The notes below the pieces were generated by a model. The model made no database searches. It saw nothing but the letters and a program-made list of their open reading frames with translations, and was not told where the DNA came from. A stretch of DNA of 64,000 nt from a virus. A program made the position numbers and the translations under genes. How positions within the stretch are numbered: position 1 is the stretch's first letter; every line of letters starts with the position of its first letter. This document shows, piece after piece, positions 1-9,047 of the stretch. The DNA lies in the IMG/VR virus record IMGVR_UViG_3300035670_000062, positions 1 through 64,000 of that record; one strand, given 5' to 3'.

Positions 1-102
1 GAAGATAAGCCAAATAATGAACGTGTAACAGATTATCAAACGGATGCTAATGTCGGCTGTAAAGAATTTGAACGACCGCCTCAAATATGGGTGGCTTCTT
101 AA
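1..102 (+). CDS. 3' end of an unrecognised protein (partial)
   Basis: An open frame enters from the left edge and stops at 100-102, leaving 33 residues that end PPQIWVAS. I do not recognise the family. Its codons (GTC, GGC, CGA, CCG) are GC-richer than the genes that follow, so it may be recently acquired or lie beyond an element boundary next to the recombinase. Confidence 0.45.
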   Translation, partial: EDKPNNERVTDYQTDANVGCKEFERPPQIWVAS

Positions 103-166
103 ACTGAACGCTAACTATTATATATATGTAATTGTATTTAACTTATTAAAAATTAACTAATTATAA

Positions 167-964
167 ATGAAGATTCTTGAAATTTTTGCAGAAAAATTAA
201 GATATAAAAATTATTCACCTCGAACAATTAATGTATATAAATCATATCTTAGTAATTTTATCCAACTTAATAATATAAAAGACCCACATCAGGTTACAAC
301 CAACCAAATTATTAAGTTTTTGGAATCATATAATTTTACATCAACATCTCAACAGAATCAATACATTGGATGTCTTAAATTATTTGCTAAATATATTCTG
401 AATAAGAAAGACATACATTTATCTAAAATAGAGAGACCTAAACAAGAAAAAAAATTACCTAGAGTTATTGATTCCAAATATATAAAGCTGCAGTTATATA
501 AAATAAAAAACATAAAGCATAAAACCATTTTAACATTAATTTACTCAGTAGGATTAAGGGTTTCTGAAGTTGTTAATTTAAAAATTATGGACATCGATTC
601 AAATAGGATGATTATTCATATTAAAAATGCTAAGGGAAGAAAAGATAGAATAGTACCATTATCTCAAAATGTTTTAGAATTATTGAGAAAATATTACAAA
701 GAATTCAAACCAACTGAATACCTGTTCAATGGACAAAATTCATTTCAATATTCAATAGGAAGCTGCCAGAAAATATACAAAAAATATATTGATTATAATT
801 CTTCTATTCATACTTTAAGACATTCAAGTTTTACAAACTTATTAGAGTCTGGAACTGATTTACGAATTATTCAAAAAATTGCAGGACATAGTTCAAGTAA
901 AACAACTGAAATATACACTCATGTTTCAAATCAACTATTAAATACAGTAAAACTTCCTATATGA
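167..964 (+). CDS. Tyrosine recombinase/integrase (XerC/D type)
   Basis: 265 residues: an N-terminal SAM-like core-binding domain (about 1-90, including NYSPRTINVYKSYL) and a catalytic domain. All catalytic positions are visible: Arg131 in GLRVSE, Lys156 in the KGRKDR turn, His215 and Arg218 in HTLRHS, His241 in AGHSS and Tyr250 in IYTHVS. It should cut and rejoin DNA through a 3'-phosphotyrosine link, for dimer resolution, integration or cassette exchange. It lies alone next to a GC-richer gene tail. I see no obvious att repeat. Activity is likely from the intact residues; the role is inferred. Confidence 0.9.
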   Translation: MKILEIFAEKLRYKNYSPRTINVYKSYLSNFIQLNNIKDPHQVTTNQIIKFLESYNFTSTSQQNQYIGCLKLFAKYILNKKDIHLSKIERPKQEKKLPRVIDSKYIKLQLYKIKNIKHKTILTLIYSVGLRVSEVVNLKIMDIDSNRMIIHIKNAKGRKDRIVPLSQNVLELLRKYYKEFKPTEYLFNGQNSFQYSIGSCQKIYKKYIDYNSSIHTLRHSSFTNLLESGTDLRIIQKIAGHSSSKTTEIYTHVSNQLLNTVKLPI

Positions 965-968
965 TTTG

Positions 969-1001
969 TTTGGTTATTTAAGAAATTATTCATATATTTA
1001 T
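969..1001 (+). promoter_or_regulatory. Class I promoter
   Basis: TTTGG at 969-973 and TATATTTA at 993-1000, 24 nt start-to-start, the same spacing as other copies in the window. It matches the Bacteroidota -33/-7 promoter form and precedes the zinc finger gene at 1024. No dyad in the spacer. Confidence 0.65.
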
Positions 1002-1023
1002 ATATAATTAAAAACCAATACAT

Positions 1024-1314
1024 ATGAACTGTAAAAAATGTAATTCTGTAATTCCTCAAAAACGTCTTGAAATTTTACCTCATACTAAAGTATGTGTAAA
1101 TTGTTCCACTGAAAGTTCAAAAAGAGGAGTTCCTGTGATGAGAGGAACAGGAGACCACACTTGGGTAGATTTAGAAATTCTTACTCAAGAACAATTTAAT
1201 GAATATAATGACATGATGAATAAATCTGTAAATAAATCATTCAAAACTCCTAATGGAGTGGAAGAAGAAACTATGGAAAATAAAAAGATTAATTTAAATG
1301 ATTTAGAAGATTAA
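1024..1314 (+). CDS. DksA/TraR-like C4 zinc finger protein
   Basis: 96 residues. CKKC near the N-terminus and CVNC around residue 24 form a four-cysteine zinc site, with the RLEILPHTKVCVNCS signature typical of the DksA/TraR zinc finger end. Phage members of this family are small and can bind RNA polymerase through its secondary channel; here the long coiled coil of DksA is missing, so only the finger is shared. The C-terminal half is acidic and polar. It is two bases upstream of the next gene and probably cotranscribed from the promoter at 969. Transcription control is an inference. Confidence 0.7.
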   Translation: MNCKKCNSVIPQKRLEILPHTKVCVNCSTESSKRGVPVMRGTGDHTWVDLEILTQEQFNEYNDMMNKSVNKSFKTPNGVEEETMENKKINLNDLED

Positions 1315-1316
1315 TT

Positions 1317-1973
1317 ATGCCATCAGCAAAACCTATATCTAAAACTCAAATAATGGAAGCCCTAGATAAAGTTAACTCAGTTACTGCAGTTGGAAGATAT
1401 CTAGGGGTTTCCTACATTCATATAAAAAAATATATGAAACTTTACATTGATGAAGAATCAGGTAAAACATTATTTGATAAATATAAAAACCCTAAAGGTA
1501 AAGGTATTCCTAAATTTTCTAAAACTAAAGGTTGGGGTAAAGAACCATATTTAAGAGATATTTTAGAGGGAAGAATAAGTGCTCAAAACTTTGACCATAA
1601 TAGACTTAAATATAGATTATTAGATGAAGGGTATCTAGATCAAAGATGTGATAATTGTGGTTTTTGTGAACATAGAATATCAGACTATAAAGTTCCACTA
1701 ATACTTAACTTTAAAGATAAAAATAAAAATAATTGGATTAAAAATAACATACATATGCTATGTTATAATTGTTTTTTCCTTCTTGTAGGTGAAGTATTTA
1801 CTGAAAAAGATATATCCCAACTCGAAACCTCAAACGTCATAAATAAAACATCTGAACATGTTGAATTAGAACTTGATGAATATCAAAAAGAAAGATTAAA
1901 ATCATTAGGTTTAGGTCTTGTAAAAGAAAATAACAATGATGATCCTTATTCTCTAGTTAGTTATAAAGAATAA
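1317..1973 (+). CDS. HNH-like zinc protein lacking catalytic histidines
   Basis: 218 residues. The N-terminus (about 8-45) looks like a helix-turn-helix (AVGRYLGVSYIHIKKYM). The middle has CDNC and CYNC pairs flanking LILNFKDKNKNNW, the layout of an HNH endonuclease in which the usual His-His/Asp active site has become Asn-Phe/Lys. The fold is probably kept and cleavage lost, so a DNA-binding or regulatory role is more likely than homing. The C-terminus is acidic. It follows the zinc finger gene with a 2-bp gap. Confidence 0.55.
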   Translation: MPSAKPISKTQIMEALDKVNSVTAVGRYLGVSYIHIKKYMKLYIDEESGKTLFDKYKNPKGKGIPKFSKTKGWGKEPYLRDILEGRISAQNFDHNRLKYRLLDEGYLDQRCDNCGFCEHRISDYKVPLILNFKDKNKNNWIKNNIHMLCYNCFFLLVGEVFTEKDISQLETSNVINKTSEHVELELDEYQKERLKSLGLGLVKENNNDDPYSLVSYKE

Positions 1974-1975
1974 TA

Positions 1976-1984
1976 TATTTATAA
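1976..1984 (+). promoter_or_regulatory. TATTTATAA box (candidate late promoter)
   Basis: TATTTATAA a few bases before the ATG at 1990, the box that precedes virion genes at the right end of the window. Confidence 0.4.
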
Positions 1985-1989
1985 TTGAG

Positions 1990-2145
1990 ATGAAAAATAA
2001 AAAACATAATAAAATTATTGAAGATTACGATAATCAAAAACAAAAACATCTGGAAAAGTTGGCATCTCAAATTTTAAAAAAAGACGAATATAACCAGAAA
2101 TTAAAAGAAAAAAATATTAAAGGAGATTTTCTAAAAAAATTTTAA
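1990..2145 (+). CDS. Small lysine-rich hypothetical protein
   Basis: 51 codons from ATG to TAA, very Lys/Asn rich and probably helical (EDYDNQKQKHLEKLASQILKK). It sits snugly between the HNH-like gene and the gene at 2151, in the same direction, with a TATTTATAA box just upstream. No family recognised. Confidence 0.5.
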   Translation: MKNKKHNKIIEDYDNQKQKHLEKLASQILKKDEYNQKLKEKNIKGDFLKKF

Positions 2146-2150
2146 TAATT

Positions 2151-2447
2151 ATGGCTACAACTTTAAAAGTAAAGAACGAAGAGGAATGGGAGATGCTTGT
2201 GGAACAAAAAGATATAAGAATATCAAAAGCCTTAATAGATACTGTTATTAAAAATATTAATGGTAAAAAAAGATATTATCATGCTCTTTCAATTGTTTAT
2301 TTAGATGAAGATAGAATATTTGATTTAACTATAGAAAAATCTAATTTTTTATTTACATTAAAAGAAAATCTCCAAATATTCGAAAGAGAAGAACAATACG
2401 AAGAATGTGCTAAAATAAAAAAAGCCATTCAATCATTCGAAAAATAA
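2151..2447 (+). CDS. Hypothetical protein with UVR-like C-terminal helix pair
   Basis: 98 residues, unknown function. The C-terminus (LQIFEREEQYEECAKIKKAI) resembles the UVR motif of UvrB/UvrC, a helical hairpin for protein contacts. The protein at 46920 ends in a similar way. It is directly upstream of the sliding clamp gene, so a link to replication or repair is possible, but that rests on position only. Confidence 0.55.
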   Translation: MATTLKVKNEEEWEMLVEQKDIRISKALIDTVIKNINGKKRYYHALSIVYLDEDRIFDLTIEKSNFLFTLKENLQIFEREEQYEECAKIKKAIQSFEK

Positions 2448-2468
2448 AAAAATATTAAAAAAATAGTT

Positions 2469-3200
2469 ATGAATAAAGGATTAATAGAATCAATAATAAA
2501 GAAATACTATCTTTCTGAAAACGAATCAGTAAAATGGGTTATTAAAGATAATTCATTATCCATTGATTTTACTTCTCAAAATAAAGACCTTATAGGTAGT
2601 ATAAAATGTAATAATGTTGGTATTAATGATTGTGAATTAGCAATATTTGATACAAAGAAATTATTAAACTTAATAAGTATATGTTCTGATAATTTAGATA
2701 TTTACCCATTTTCTCATAAATCAACATTCAATAAGATTCATATTAAAGATGAAAATTATGAATCAATTTACCATTTAGCTGATCCTATATTAATCAAAAA
2801 ACCTGGGACTGTAAATGTACCTAAATGGGATGTTATATTTAATATTCAAAATAAGGATATATTATCATTACTAAAAGCTAAATCAGCCTTATCAGACTCA
2901 AACAACTTATTACTAAAAGTAGAATCAAATCTTCAAACAAATAAAAGTAATTTAATATTTCATTTTGGTGATGAAAATGGATACAATAATAAAATTATGT
3001 ATAACATTCCATTACAAGAGAAATATAATGAAATTTCAATTCCATTTAGTTCAAATCTAGTAGGGAATATATTAAAAGAAAATAAAGATTCAACATCAAG
3101 TCAAATAAGTATATTTGAAAAAGGATTGATGAAAATGGAATTTAAAATTGGAGATATAGAATCAACTTATTATATTGTAAGATTAGAAATAAATAATTAA
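2469..3200 (+). CDS. DNA polymerase sliding clamp (T4 gp45-like)
   Basis: 243 residues, close to the T4 clamp length. The central part (NLDIYPFSHKS...ESIYHLADPILI) carries the gp45-type pattern in which LADP closes the first domain, and two clamp-fold repeats can be inferred. It would form a trimeric ring tethering the polymerase and, in T4-like phages, also late transcription complexes. A gp55-like factor is found at 48857, consistent with clamp-coupled late transcription. Clamp loader genes are not in the window. Confidence 0.72.
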   Translation: MNKGLIESIIKKYYLSENESVKWVIKDNSLSIDFTSQNKDLIGSIKCNNVGINDCELAIFDTKKLLNLISICSDNLDIYPFSHKSTFNKIHIKDENYESIYHLADPILIKKPGTVNVPKWDVIFNIQNKDILSLLKAKSALSDSNNLLLKVESNLQTNKSNLIFHFGDENGYNNKIMYNIPLQEKYNEISIPFSSNLVGNILKENKDSTSSQISIFEKGLMKMEFKIGDIESTYYIVRLEINN

Positions 3201-3213
3201 AATAGTTTTAAAA

Positions 3214-3519
3214 ATGGAAGAACAAAAATTTGAATTAGAACCTTTATTTGACGCAGTAATCGTAAAACCTTTAGAAATAGAGGAGAAAAAATTTGGTAAC
3301 ATTATAGTACCTGATATTGGAAAAGATAGAAATGAACATGGAATAGTAGTAGCAATAGGACCAGGTAGACATGTAGCTGGATTAGGTTGGATACCTACAA
3401 TACTACAACCAGGAGATACAGTCATTTTACCTACAGTTGGGTTTACTAAATTACAACATGAAGGAGAGGATTATTTGATTGGAAATGAAACATTAGTATT
3501 AAGTAAAATAATAAAATAA
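3214..3519 (+). CDS. groES: Co-chaperonin GroES
   Basis: 101 residues, single-domain Cpn10 fold: PLFDAVIVKPLEIEEKKFGNIIVP at the start, the mobile-loop region after it, then GIVVAIGPG and LQPGDTVILP. It is slightly longer than host GroES because of a short insert around RHVAGLGWIP. It sits four bases upstream of groEL, so the phage carries a full chaperonin pair rather than only a co-chaperonin replacement such as T4 gp31. It caps the GroEL ring during folding. Confidence 0.93.
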   Translation: MEEQKFELEPLFDAVIVKPLEIEEKKFGNIIVPDIGKDRNEHGIVVAIGPGRHVAGLGWIPTILQPGDTVILPTVGFTKLQHEGEDYLIGNETLVLSKIIK

Positions 3520-3523
3520 AAAT

Positions 3524-5161
3524 ATGAAAAAACAAGTTATAGAAAATGGCTCAACATCAAGAGAAAAATTATTAAAAGGGATAAATAAACTTTCAGATGC
3601 AGTAGTATGTACTTTAGGACCTAATGGTAGAAATGTTTTATACATTAAAGACCATCAAGTAATCTCAACAAAAGATGGAGTAAGTATAGCAAAACATATT
3701 CAAAATTTAGAAGACCCCATCGAAAATTTGGGAATTCAATTGATTAAACAAGCTTCAATCAAAACTGCTGATAATGCAGGTGATGGTACTACTACATCAA
3801 CGTTATTAGCTTCAAAAATGGTAAATGAGGGTGTAGTTAGACTAAATAATGGTGCTAATGCAATTGACATTAAAAGAGGAATTGATTATGCAGTAGAGAA
3901 AGTAATTAATGAAATTAAAAATGTTTCTCAACCTATAAAATCTCAAGATCAATTAGAACAAATAGCAACAATTTCAGCTAATAATGATGAATCAATTGGA
4001 AAATTAATTTCAACAGCATTAGAAAAAGTAGGAAGAGAAGGTATTGTACATATTGAAAATTCAAAAACAGGAGAAACTTATTTAGAAACAGTTGAAGGTA
4101 TGCAATTCGATAGAGGATATAAATCCCCTTATTTTGTAACTAATAACAATACTATGAGTTGTGTTTTGAATGATGTTTATATATTAATAGCAGATTATAA
4201 ATTTACACAAGTAAGAGAACTATTACCTATTTTAGAAAGTGTTTCTAGTGCAAATAAATCTTTATTAATCATTGCTGAAGATATTGATAATGAAGCATTA
4301 GCAACTTTAATAGTAAATAAAATGAGAGGTATCCTTAAAGTTTGTGCTGTTAAAGCTCCTGATTTTGGGGAAAGAAAAAAATTAATTTTAGAAGATCTTG
4401 CTGTATTAACTGGAGGTCAAGTTTTTTCACCTGAAAAAGGAATGAAATTAGATAAATTTAGTTGGGAATGGTTTGGTGAAGCGAGAGTAGTAACAGTAGG
4501 AAAAGAAAAAACAACTATAATTGATGGAAAAGGTAAAGAAAAAGACATTAATGATAGAATTGAAGAATTAGGTAATCAAATTGGTTTAGCACAAACTCCA
4601 TTTGAAAAAGAAAGATTACAAGATAGAATATCTAAATTTATTGGAGGTGTTGCAATTGTTCATGTTGGTGGAATGACTGAAACTGAGATGTATGAAAAGA
4701 AAGATAGAGTTGATGATGCTTTACATGCTACAAAAGCTGCAATTGAAGAAGGTATTTTACCTGGTGGTGGTGTTGCTTTATTAAAAGCATCTCTTAAATT
4801 AAATGACATCCCAGAAAAAAGTTCAGATTTCAATTTTGGTGTTAGTATTGTTAAAAAAGTATGTAAATCTCCTTTCATCCAAATATTAACAAATGCAGGG
4901 TATGATAATTTAAATATTATAAATCATTTAAATAAAATATTAGAAGATGGAAATGCTTGGTCTGGTTTTGATATTAAAACTAATCAACTCATAGATATGA
5001 AAGAAATGGGTATTATTGATCCTTTAAAGGTTACTAAAAACGCTTTATTAAATGCTTCATCAATTGCTGGGACTATATTATTAACTGAATGTGTAGTGGT
5101 TGATAGGAATGATGATGAAAAAGAAGATAATGGAGTTGATTTGAGTGCTCTAGGTATGTAA
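3524..5161 (+). CDS. groEL: Chaperonin GroEL
   Basis: 545 residues, standard length. The ATP-site motif GDGTTTSTLLASKMV (about residue 86), the apical segment VEGMQFDRGYKSPYFVTN and the GILPGGGVALLKA motif are all present. The C-terminal tail ends DLSALGM rather than the flexible Gly-Gly-Met repeats of host GroEL, so the cavity floor differs. It follows groES by four bases and ends at a clear terminator. Likely role: folding of virion proteins. A complete phage-encoded GroES-GroEL pair is uncommon. Confidence 0.96.
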   Translation: MKKQVIENGSTSREKLLKGINKLSDAVVCTLGPNGRNVLYIKDHQVISTKDGVSIAKHIQNLEDPIENLGIQLIKQASIKTADNAGDGTTTSTLLASKMVNEGVVRLNNGANAIDIKRGIDYAVEKVINEIKNVSQPIKSQDQLEQIATISANNDESIGKLISTALEKVGREGIVHIENSKTGETYLETVEGMQFDRGYKSPYFVTNNNTMSCVLNDVYILIADYKFTQVRELLPILESVSSANKSLLIIAEDIDNEALATLIVNKMRGILKVCAVKAPDFGERKKLILEDLAVLTGGQVFSPEKGMKLDKFSWEWFGEARVVTVGKEKTTIIDGKGKEKDINDRIEELGNQIGLAQTPFEKERLQDRISKFIGGVAIVHVGGMTETEMYEKKDRVDDALHATKAAIEEGILPGGGVALLKASLKLNDIPEKSSDFNFGVSIVKKVCKSPFIQILTNAGYDNLNIINHLNKILEDGNAWSGFDIKTNQLIDMKEMGIIDPLKVTKNALLNASSIAGTILLTECVVVDRNDDEKEDNGVDLSALGM

Positions 5162-5261
5162 TTATTTTAGAAAGTAAAAGTGGTGAGTTAGGTTTAAGGA
5201 TATTACTAACTATTAAATGTGAAGATCGACAATCAACCAACTTCTCTAAAATTAAAGATTT

Positions 5262-5302
5262 GGTTCTCTGTAGATAAAACAGGGAACCATTTCATCTTTT
5301 TT
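5262..5302 (+). terminator. Intrinsic terminator after groEL
   Basis: 10-bp stem GGTTCTCTGT/ACAGGGAACC (one G-U pair), 7-nt loop, then ATTTCATC and six T residues. It ends the groES-groEL unit. About 100 bp lies between groEL and the stem, and I see nothing coding there. Confidence 0.7.
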
Positions 5303-5325
5303 AAATTAAAAAAAAAATAAAAGTT

Positions 5326-6591
5326 ATGTTTTGGTTAATTGAAAATGAGGAACAACTAAATAAGTTCATCAATAAAAAATATGATGATGTATTTATAGAA
5401 ATTATTCCATTCTATAATAAAGAACATCCTATTAATAATCCTATTAGTTTAATTTATATTAGACCCATTAATTATTATAAGGGTTATATGTTAGCTTTAA
5501 ATCATCAAGAAACATTTTCTGTAGATATAGATAAATTAGATGATTTGATTCAATCTTTTGATAAAATTTATACATATAATAAAAAGGATTTCTTATTTTA
5601 TTTTTTTAATAAAAATATTATTGATATCTCCTTAATAAATGATTCATTTAGATCATTTAAAACATCAATCCATAAAAGTTTAGAGAATAAATCTGAATAT
5701 TCAAATTATATAATTCCAATCACAAAACATTATGAATCCTGTGAAGTTAATTTTAAAGAATTAAAACCATATTTTAATAAACCATATAATAAATTTTTCA
5801 ATGATAAAGCAATACTGGTATTCAACCATATCGAGAGAAATACAATCAAACTTGATACAAATAAATCCAAACAATTCTTCCCACACATTGATAAAGATTG
5901 TTTATATTCACACTACAACTTAAAAACAACAACAACTAGACCATCTAATACATTTGACAGTATAAATTTATTGTCTCTTGATAAAAAAAGTGGAGAAAGA
6001 ATATGTATTATTCCTAACAATGACTTATTATTTGAAATAGATATAAGCGCATATCATCCTTATCTACTATCTAAATTAATTGGATATGATTTTGGAAACT
6101 CAGACATCCATGCTGAATTTGCTGAGATATATGGAGTTGATTATGATAAAGCTAAAATTATTACATTTAAACAATTATATGGAGGTATTTGGGATGATTA
6201 TAAAGACATCCCATTTTTCAGAAAAACAATAACATATACAAACAAAATATATGAACAATATATTTCTGAAGGATTTATTGAAGCTCCAATATCAAAATAT
6301 AGATTTGAAAAAGATAAGTTAGGTGATCTTTCTCCTACTAAATTATTAAATTATATACTTCAATCTATTGAAACATCTAATAATGTTAATATATTATGGG
6401 ATATAATTAAAATAATCAGAAAAAAGAAAACAAAATTAATATTATATGTTTTTGATTCATTCTTATTAGATGTAGATAAAGATGAAAAAGATGTTTTATT
6501 TGAGATTCTAGAAATATTTAAAAAAAGAAATCTTAACATAAAAACAAAGTGGGGTTTAAATTATGAAGAATTAAAAAAAATGGAATTATGA
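5326..6591 (+). CDS. Family-A-like DNA polymerase without exonuclease domain
   Basis: 421 residues. Polymerase-I-type palm and finger motifs can be aligned: TTTTRPSNTFDSINLLS at 201 (like TATGRLSSSDPNLQNIP), motif A EIDISAYHPY with Asp239, motif B KIITFKQLYGG at 277-287, the NYILQSIE helix at 342 and motif C YVFDSFLLDVD with Asp377. The N-terminal 200 residues do not show a 3'-5' exonuclease. This matches the split arrangement known from phage RM378, where the exonuclease is a separate gene. It is the best replicative polymerase candidate here and overlaps the next gene by four bases. Confidence 0.72.
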   Translation: MFWLIENEEQLNKFINKKYDDVFIEIIPFYNKEHPINNPISLIYIRPINYYKGYMLALNHQETFSVDIDKLDDLIQSFDKIYTYNKKDFLFYFFNKNIIDISLINDSFRSFKTSIHKSLENKSEYSNYIIPITKHYESCEVNFKELKPYFNKPYNKFFNDKAILVFNHIERNTIKLDTNKSKQFFPHIDKDCLYSHYNLKTTTTRPSNTFDSINLLSLDKKSGERICIIPNNDLLFEIDISAYHPYLLSKLIGYDFGNSDIHAEFAEIYGVDYDKAKIITFKQLYGGIWDDYKDIPFFRKTITYTNKIYEQYISEGFIEAPISKYRFEKDKLGDLSPTKLLNYILQSIETSNNVNILWDIIKIIRKKKTKLILYVFDSFLLDVDKDEKDVLFEILEIFKKRNLNIKTKWGLNYEELKKMEL

Positions 6592-7046
6592 TACAAGAAA
6601 TAAAAAAACAATATATTTATGAGGGTAATAATATTACTCAAGAAATGTTAAAAAACAAATTATTATGTACTTTTGTCAATGAAGAAAGATTAGAATCTTT
6701 CATGGATAATATAATACATAGTTATAACATATCTTTCAATAAACTATTCATATTATCATCAGTTGATAATAATGAATTTATGATTACTTATAATATAGAT
6801 AGTAATAAAGATGGTAGCACAGAACTATCTATTATTGATGGAACTGTAATAGTTCATCGAAAAAAAGATTACAATTGTTTGTATAGTATCAATGCATTAA
6901 ACGCTATAATTAAGGAGCAAAACAATAATACATTAGATAATACGTTTATGATAAATTGGAGTTTATATAAAAACTGTATTTTATTATCTAATGAAGGTTA
7001 TCTTAAAAAAATCCCAACAAAAATATATAAAATTGTAAATTTATAG
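6588..7046 (+). CDS. Hypothetical protein downstream of polymerase
   Basis: 152 residues, ATGA overlap with the polymerase gene, so probably translationally coupled. No motif recognised; mixed alpha/beta character with no membrane segment. Position suggests a replication-associated role, unproven. Confidence 0.6.
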   Translation: MIQEIKKQYIYEGNNITQEMLKNKLLCTFVNEERLESFMDNIIHSYNISFNKLFILSSVDNNEFMITYNIDSNKDGSTELSIIDGTVIVHRKKDYNCLYSINALNAIIKEQNNNTLDNTFMINWSLYKNCILLSNEGYLKKIPTKIYKIVNL

Positions 7047-7097
7047 TTTGGATATTCAAAAAATAGTTATTACATTAAAATCAAAAACAAAACAAAT

Positions 7098-7919
7098 ATG
7101 AACTTAAATGAGATCAAAAACAAGTTGTCTTCATTGAACAACAAGGGGAAGAATCAACCCAAAGAAAAAAAAGATTACACTTTAATTTACTGGAAACCTA
7201 AAACTGAGGGGAAATATCAAATTAGATTTGTTCCTTCTAAAATTAATCAAGACAATCCATTTCAAGAAATTCAAATGCATTATGGGATTGGAAAATTTCC
7301 TATAGTAGCATTAACTAACTGGGGTGAAAAAGATCCAATTGTTGAGTTTGTGAAAGCATTACGTTCATCTTCTGATAGTAATAATTGGGAAATTGCTAAA
7401 AAAATTACCCCAAAATTAAGAATATTTGCTCCTGTTATTGTTAGGGGTGAAGAAGATAAAGGTGTAAGATTATTTGAATTTAGTAAATCATTATATATGG
7501 ATTTATTATCTATTGCTGATGATGAGGATTTTGGAGATTTTACTGATATTAAAAATGGATTTGACTTTACATTAAAAGCAAATAAAATTGATGGGAGGCC
7601 TGGATTTGATTTGAGTGTTACTCCAAAACCAAAACAAACACCATTATCAACAGACTCAAAACTAGTAAGTGAATGGTTAGAAAATCAACCAGAATTACTT
7701 GAAGAAAGATATAAATATACTTATGATAAGTTAAAAGAAGAATTACAAAATTATCTTGCAGGTGGTGATGAAGATGAAGAACCTATTGAAACAAAATCAC
7801 CAACTCCAATAGCTCCTCCTAAATCAACACTTCAACCAAGAACTACACCAAAAGATAAATTTGATGCAACTTTTGAAGATGAAGACGAAGAATATGAAGA
7901 TAATGATTTACCTTTTTAA
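7098..7919 (+). CDS. Single-stranded DNA-binding protein (gp32-like)
   Basis: 273 residues: basic N-terminal arm (LNEIKNKLSSLNNKGKNQPKEKK), a central OB-like core opening with YWKPKTEGKYQIRFVP as in gp32 proteins of T4-like phages, a proline/threonine linker and a very acidic tail ending DNDLPF. The tail copies the acidic tip of bacterial SSB and should recruit replication partners. It lies between the polymerase and recombinase genes, the usual neighbourhood for gp32. Confidence 0.8.
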   Translation: MNLNEIKNKLSSLNNKGKNQPKEKKDYTLIYWKPKTEGKYQIRFVPSKINQDNPFQEIQMHYGIGKFPIVALTNWGEKDPIVEFVKALRSSSDSNNWEIAKKITPKLRIFAPVIVRGEEDKGVRLFEFSKSLYMDLLSIADDEDFGDFTDIKNGFDFTLKANKIDGRPGFDLSVTPKPKQTPLSTDSKLVSEWLENQPELLEERYKYTYDKLKEELQNYLAGGDEDEEPIETKSPTPIAPPKSTLQPRTTPKDKFDATFEDEDEEYEDNDLPF

Positions 7920-7944
7920 ATAAAAAAAATAAAATAGTTATAAA

Positions 7945-9036
7945 ATGGCAAAAAAGAAATCACTTACTGAAGCAGCAAGTAAAGAACTAAAATCTGCTTT
8001 TAGTTTAGATAATTTTAAATCAAATAAAGGTTTAAATAATAATGTTAAATTTAAAGAACAAAAATGGATTCCATTTTCAACACCTTTAGCTGAGGCATTA
8101 TCACTACCAGGAATACCAATGGGTCATATAACATTAGCTAGAGGAAGAAGTGATACTGGGAAAACTACATTAATGATAGAAGCCGCAACAGTAGCTCAAA
8201 AAATGGGTGTATTACCTATTTTTATTATTACTGAGATGAAATGGGATTTTGAGCATGCTATAAAAATGGGATTTGAAGCAACTCCTGTAATAGATCCTGA
8301 AGATCCTGAAAATGTAAATTATGAAGGATTTTTCTTATATGTAGATAGGTCAACTGTATCAACTATTGAAGATGTAGCTTCATTTATTATAGATTTAATG
8401 GATGAACAGAAAAAAGGTAATTTACCATATGACTTATTATTTTTATGGGATTCATCAGGTTCTATTCCATGTAGAATGAGTGTTGAAGCAAAAAGTAACA
8501 ATCCACAATGGAATGCTGGAGCTATGGCAACTCAATTTGGGAATTTTGTAAATCAAAAATTTACAATGTCTAGAAAATCAAATTATCAATATACAAATAC
8601 ATTTTTTGTAATTAATAAAGTAGGAGTTCAACCTGCTGATGGGCCTATGGCTAGACCTAAAATGACTAATAAAGGTGGAGATGCGTTATATTGGGATGCT
8701 TCATTAGTAATTACATTTGGGAATGTTACAAATTCAGGTACTTCTAAAGTAAAAGCTGTAAAAGGAGGTAAAAATGTTGAATTTGCTAAAAAAACAAAAA
8801 TAGCAATAGATAAAATACATTTAGATGGAGGTGTAGCAACTCAATCAACTGTAGTAGTAACACCACATGGTTTCATAGACAATACAGACTCAGCTATTGC
8901 TAAATATAAGAAACAACATTCTAATTCTTGGTTTAATGGAGAAAAAGGAGAAATTTCTATTATTGAAGATAATAGTGAATGGGATGAAAAACAATCCATA
9001 GCTGATATATTAGAAGACCTCAAGGAGGAAAATTAA
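7945..9036 (+). CDS. uvsX: UvsX/RecA-like recombinase
   Basis: 363 residues. Walker A GRSDTGKTT at 67-75 follows PMGHITLARG; Walker B is LLFLWDSSG around 168-176; the ATPase core ends near NTFFVINKVGVQP. It would form filaments on single-stranded DNA and drive strand exchange for repair and recombination-dependent replication. The N-terminus is Lys-rich and the C-terminus acidic, as in UvsX. It is 25 bp downstream of the gp32-like gene and is followed by a class I promoter. Confidence 0.88.
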   Translation: MAKKKSLTEAASKELKSAFSLDNFKSNKGLNNNVKFKEQKWIPFSTPLAEALSLPGIPMGHITLARGRSDTGKTTLMIEAATVAQKMGVLPIFIITEMKWDFEHAIKMGFEATPVIDPEDPENVNYEGFFLYVDRSTVSTIEDVASFIIDLMDEQKKGNLPYDLLFLWDSSGSIPCRMSVEAKSNNPQWNAGAMATQFGNFVNQKFTMSRKSNYQYTNTFFVINKVGVQPADGPMARPKMTNKGGDALYWDASLVITFGNVTNSGTSKVKAVKGGKNVEFAKKTKIAIDKIHLDGGVATQSTVVVTPHGFIDNTDSAIAKYKKQHSNSWFNGEKGEISIIEDNSEWDEKQSIADILEDLKEEN

Positions 9037-9047
9037 ATAAGAAAACG

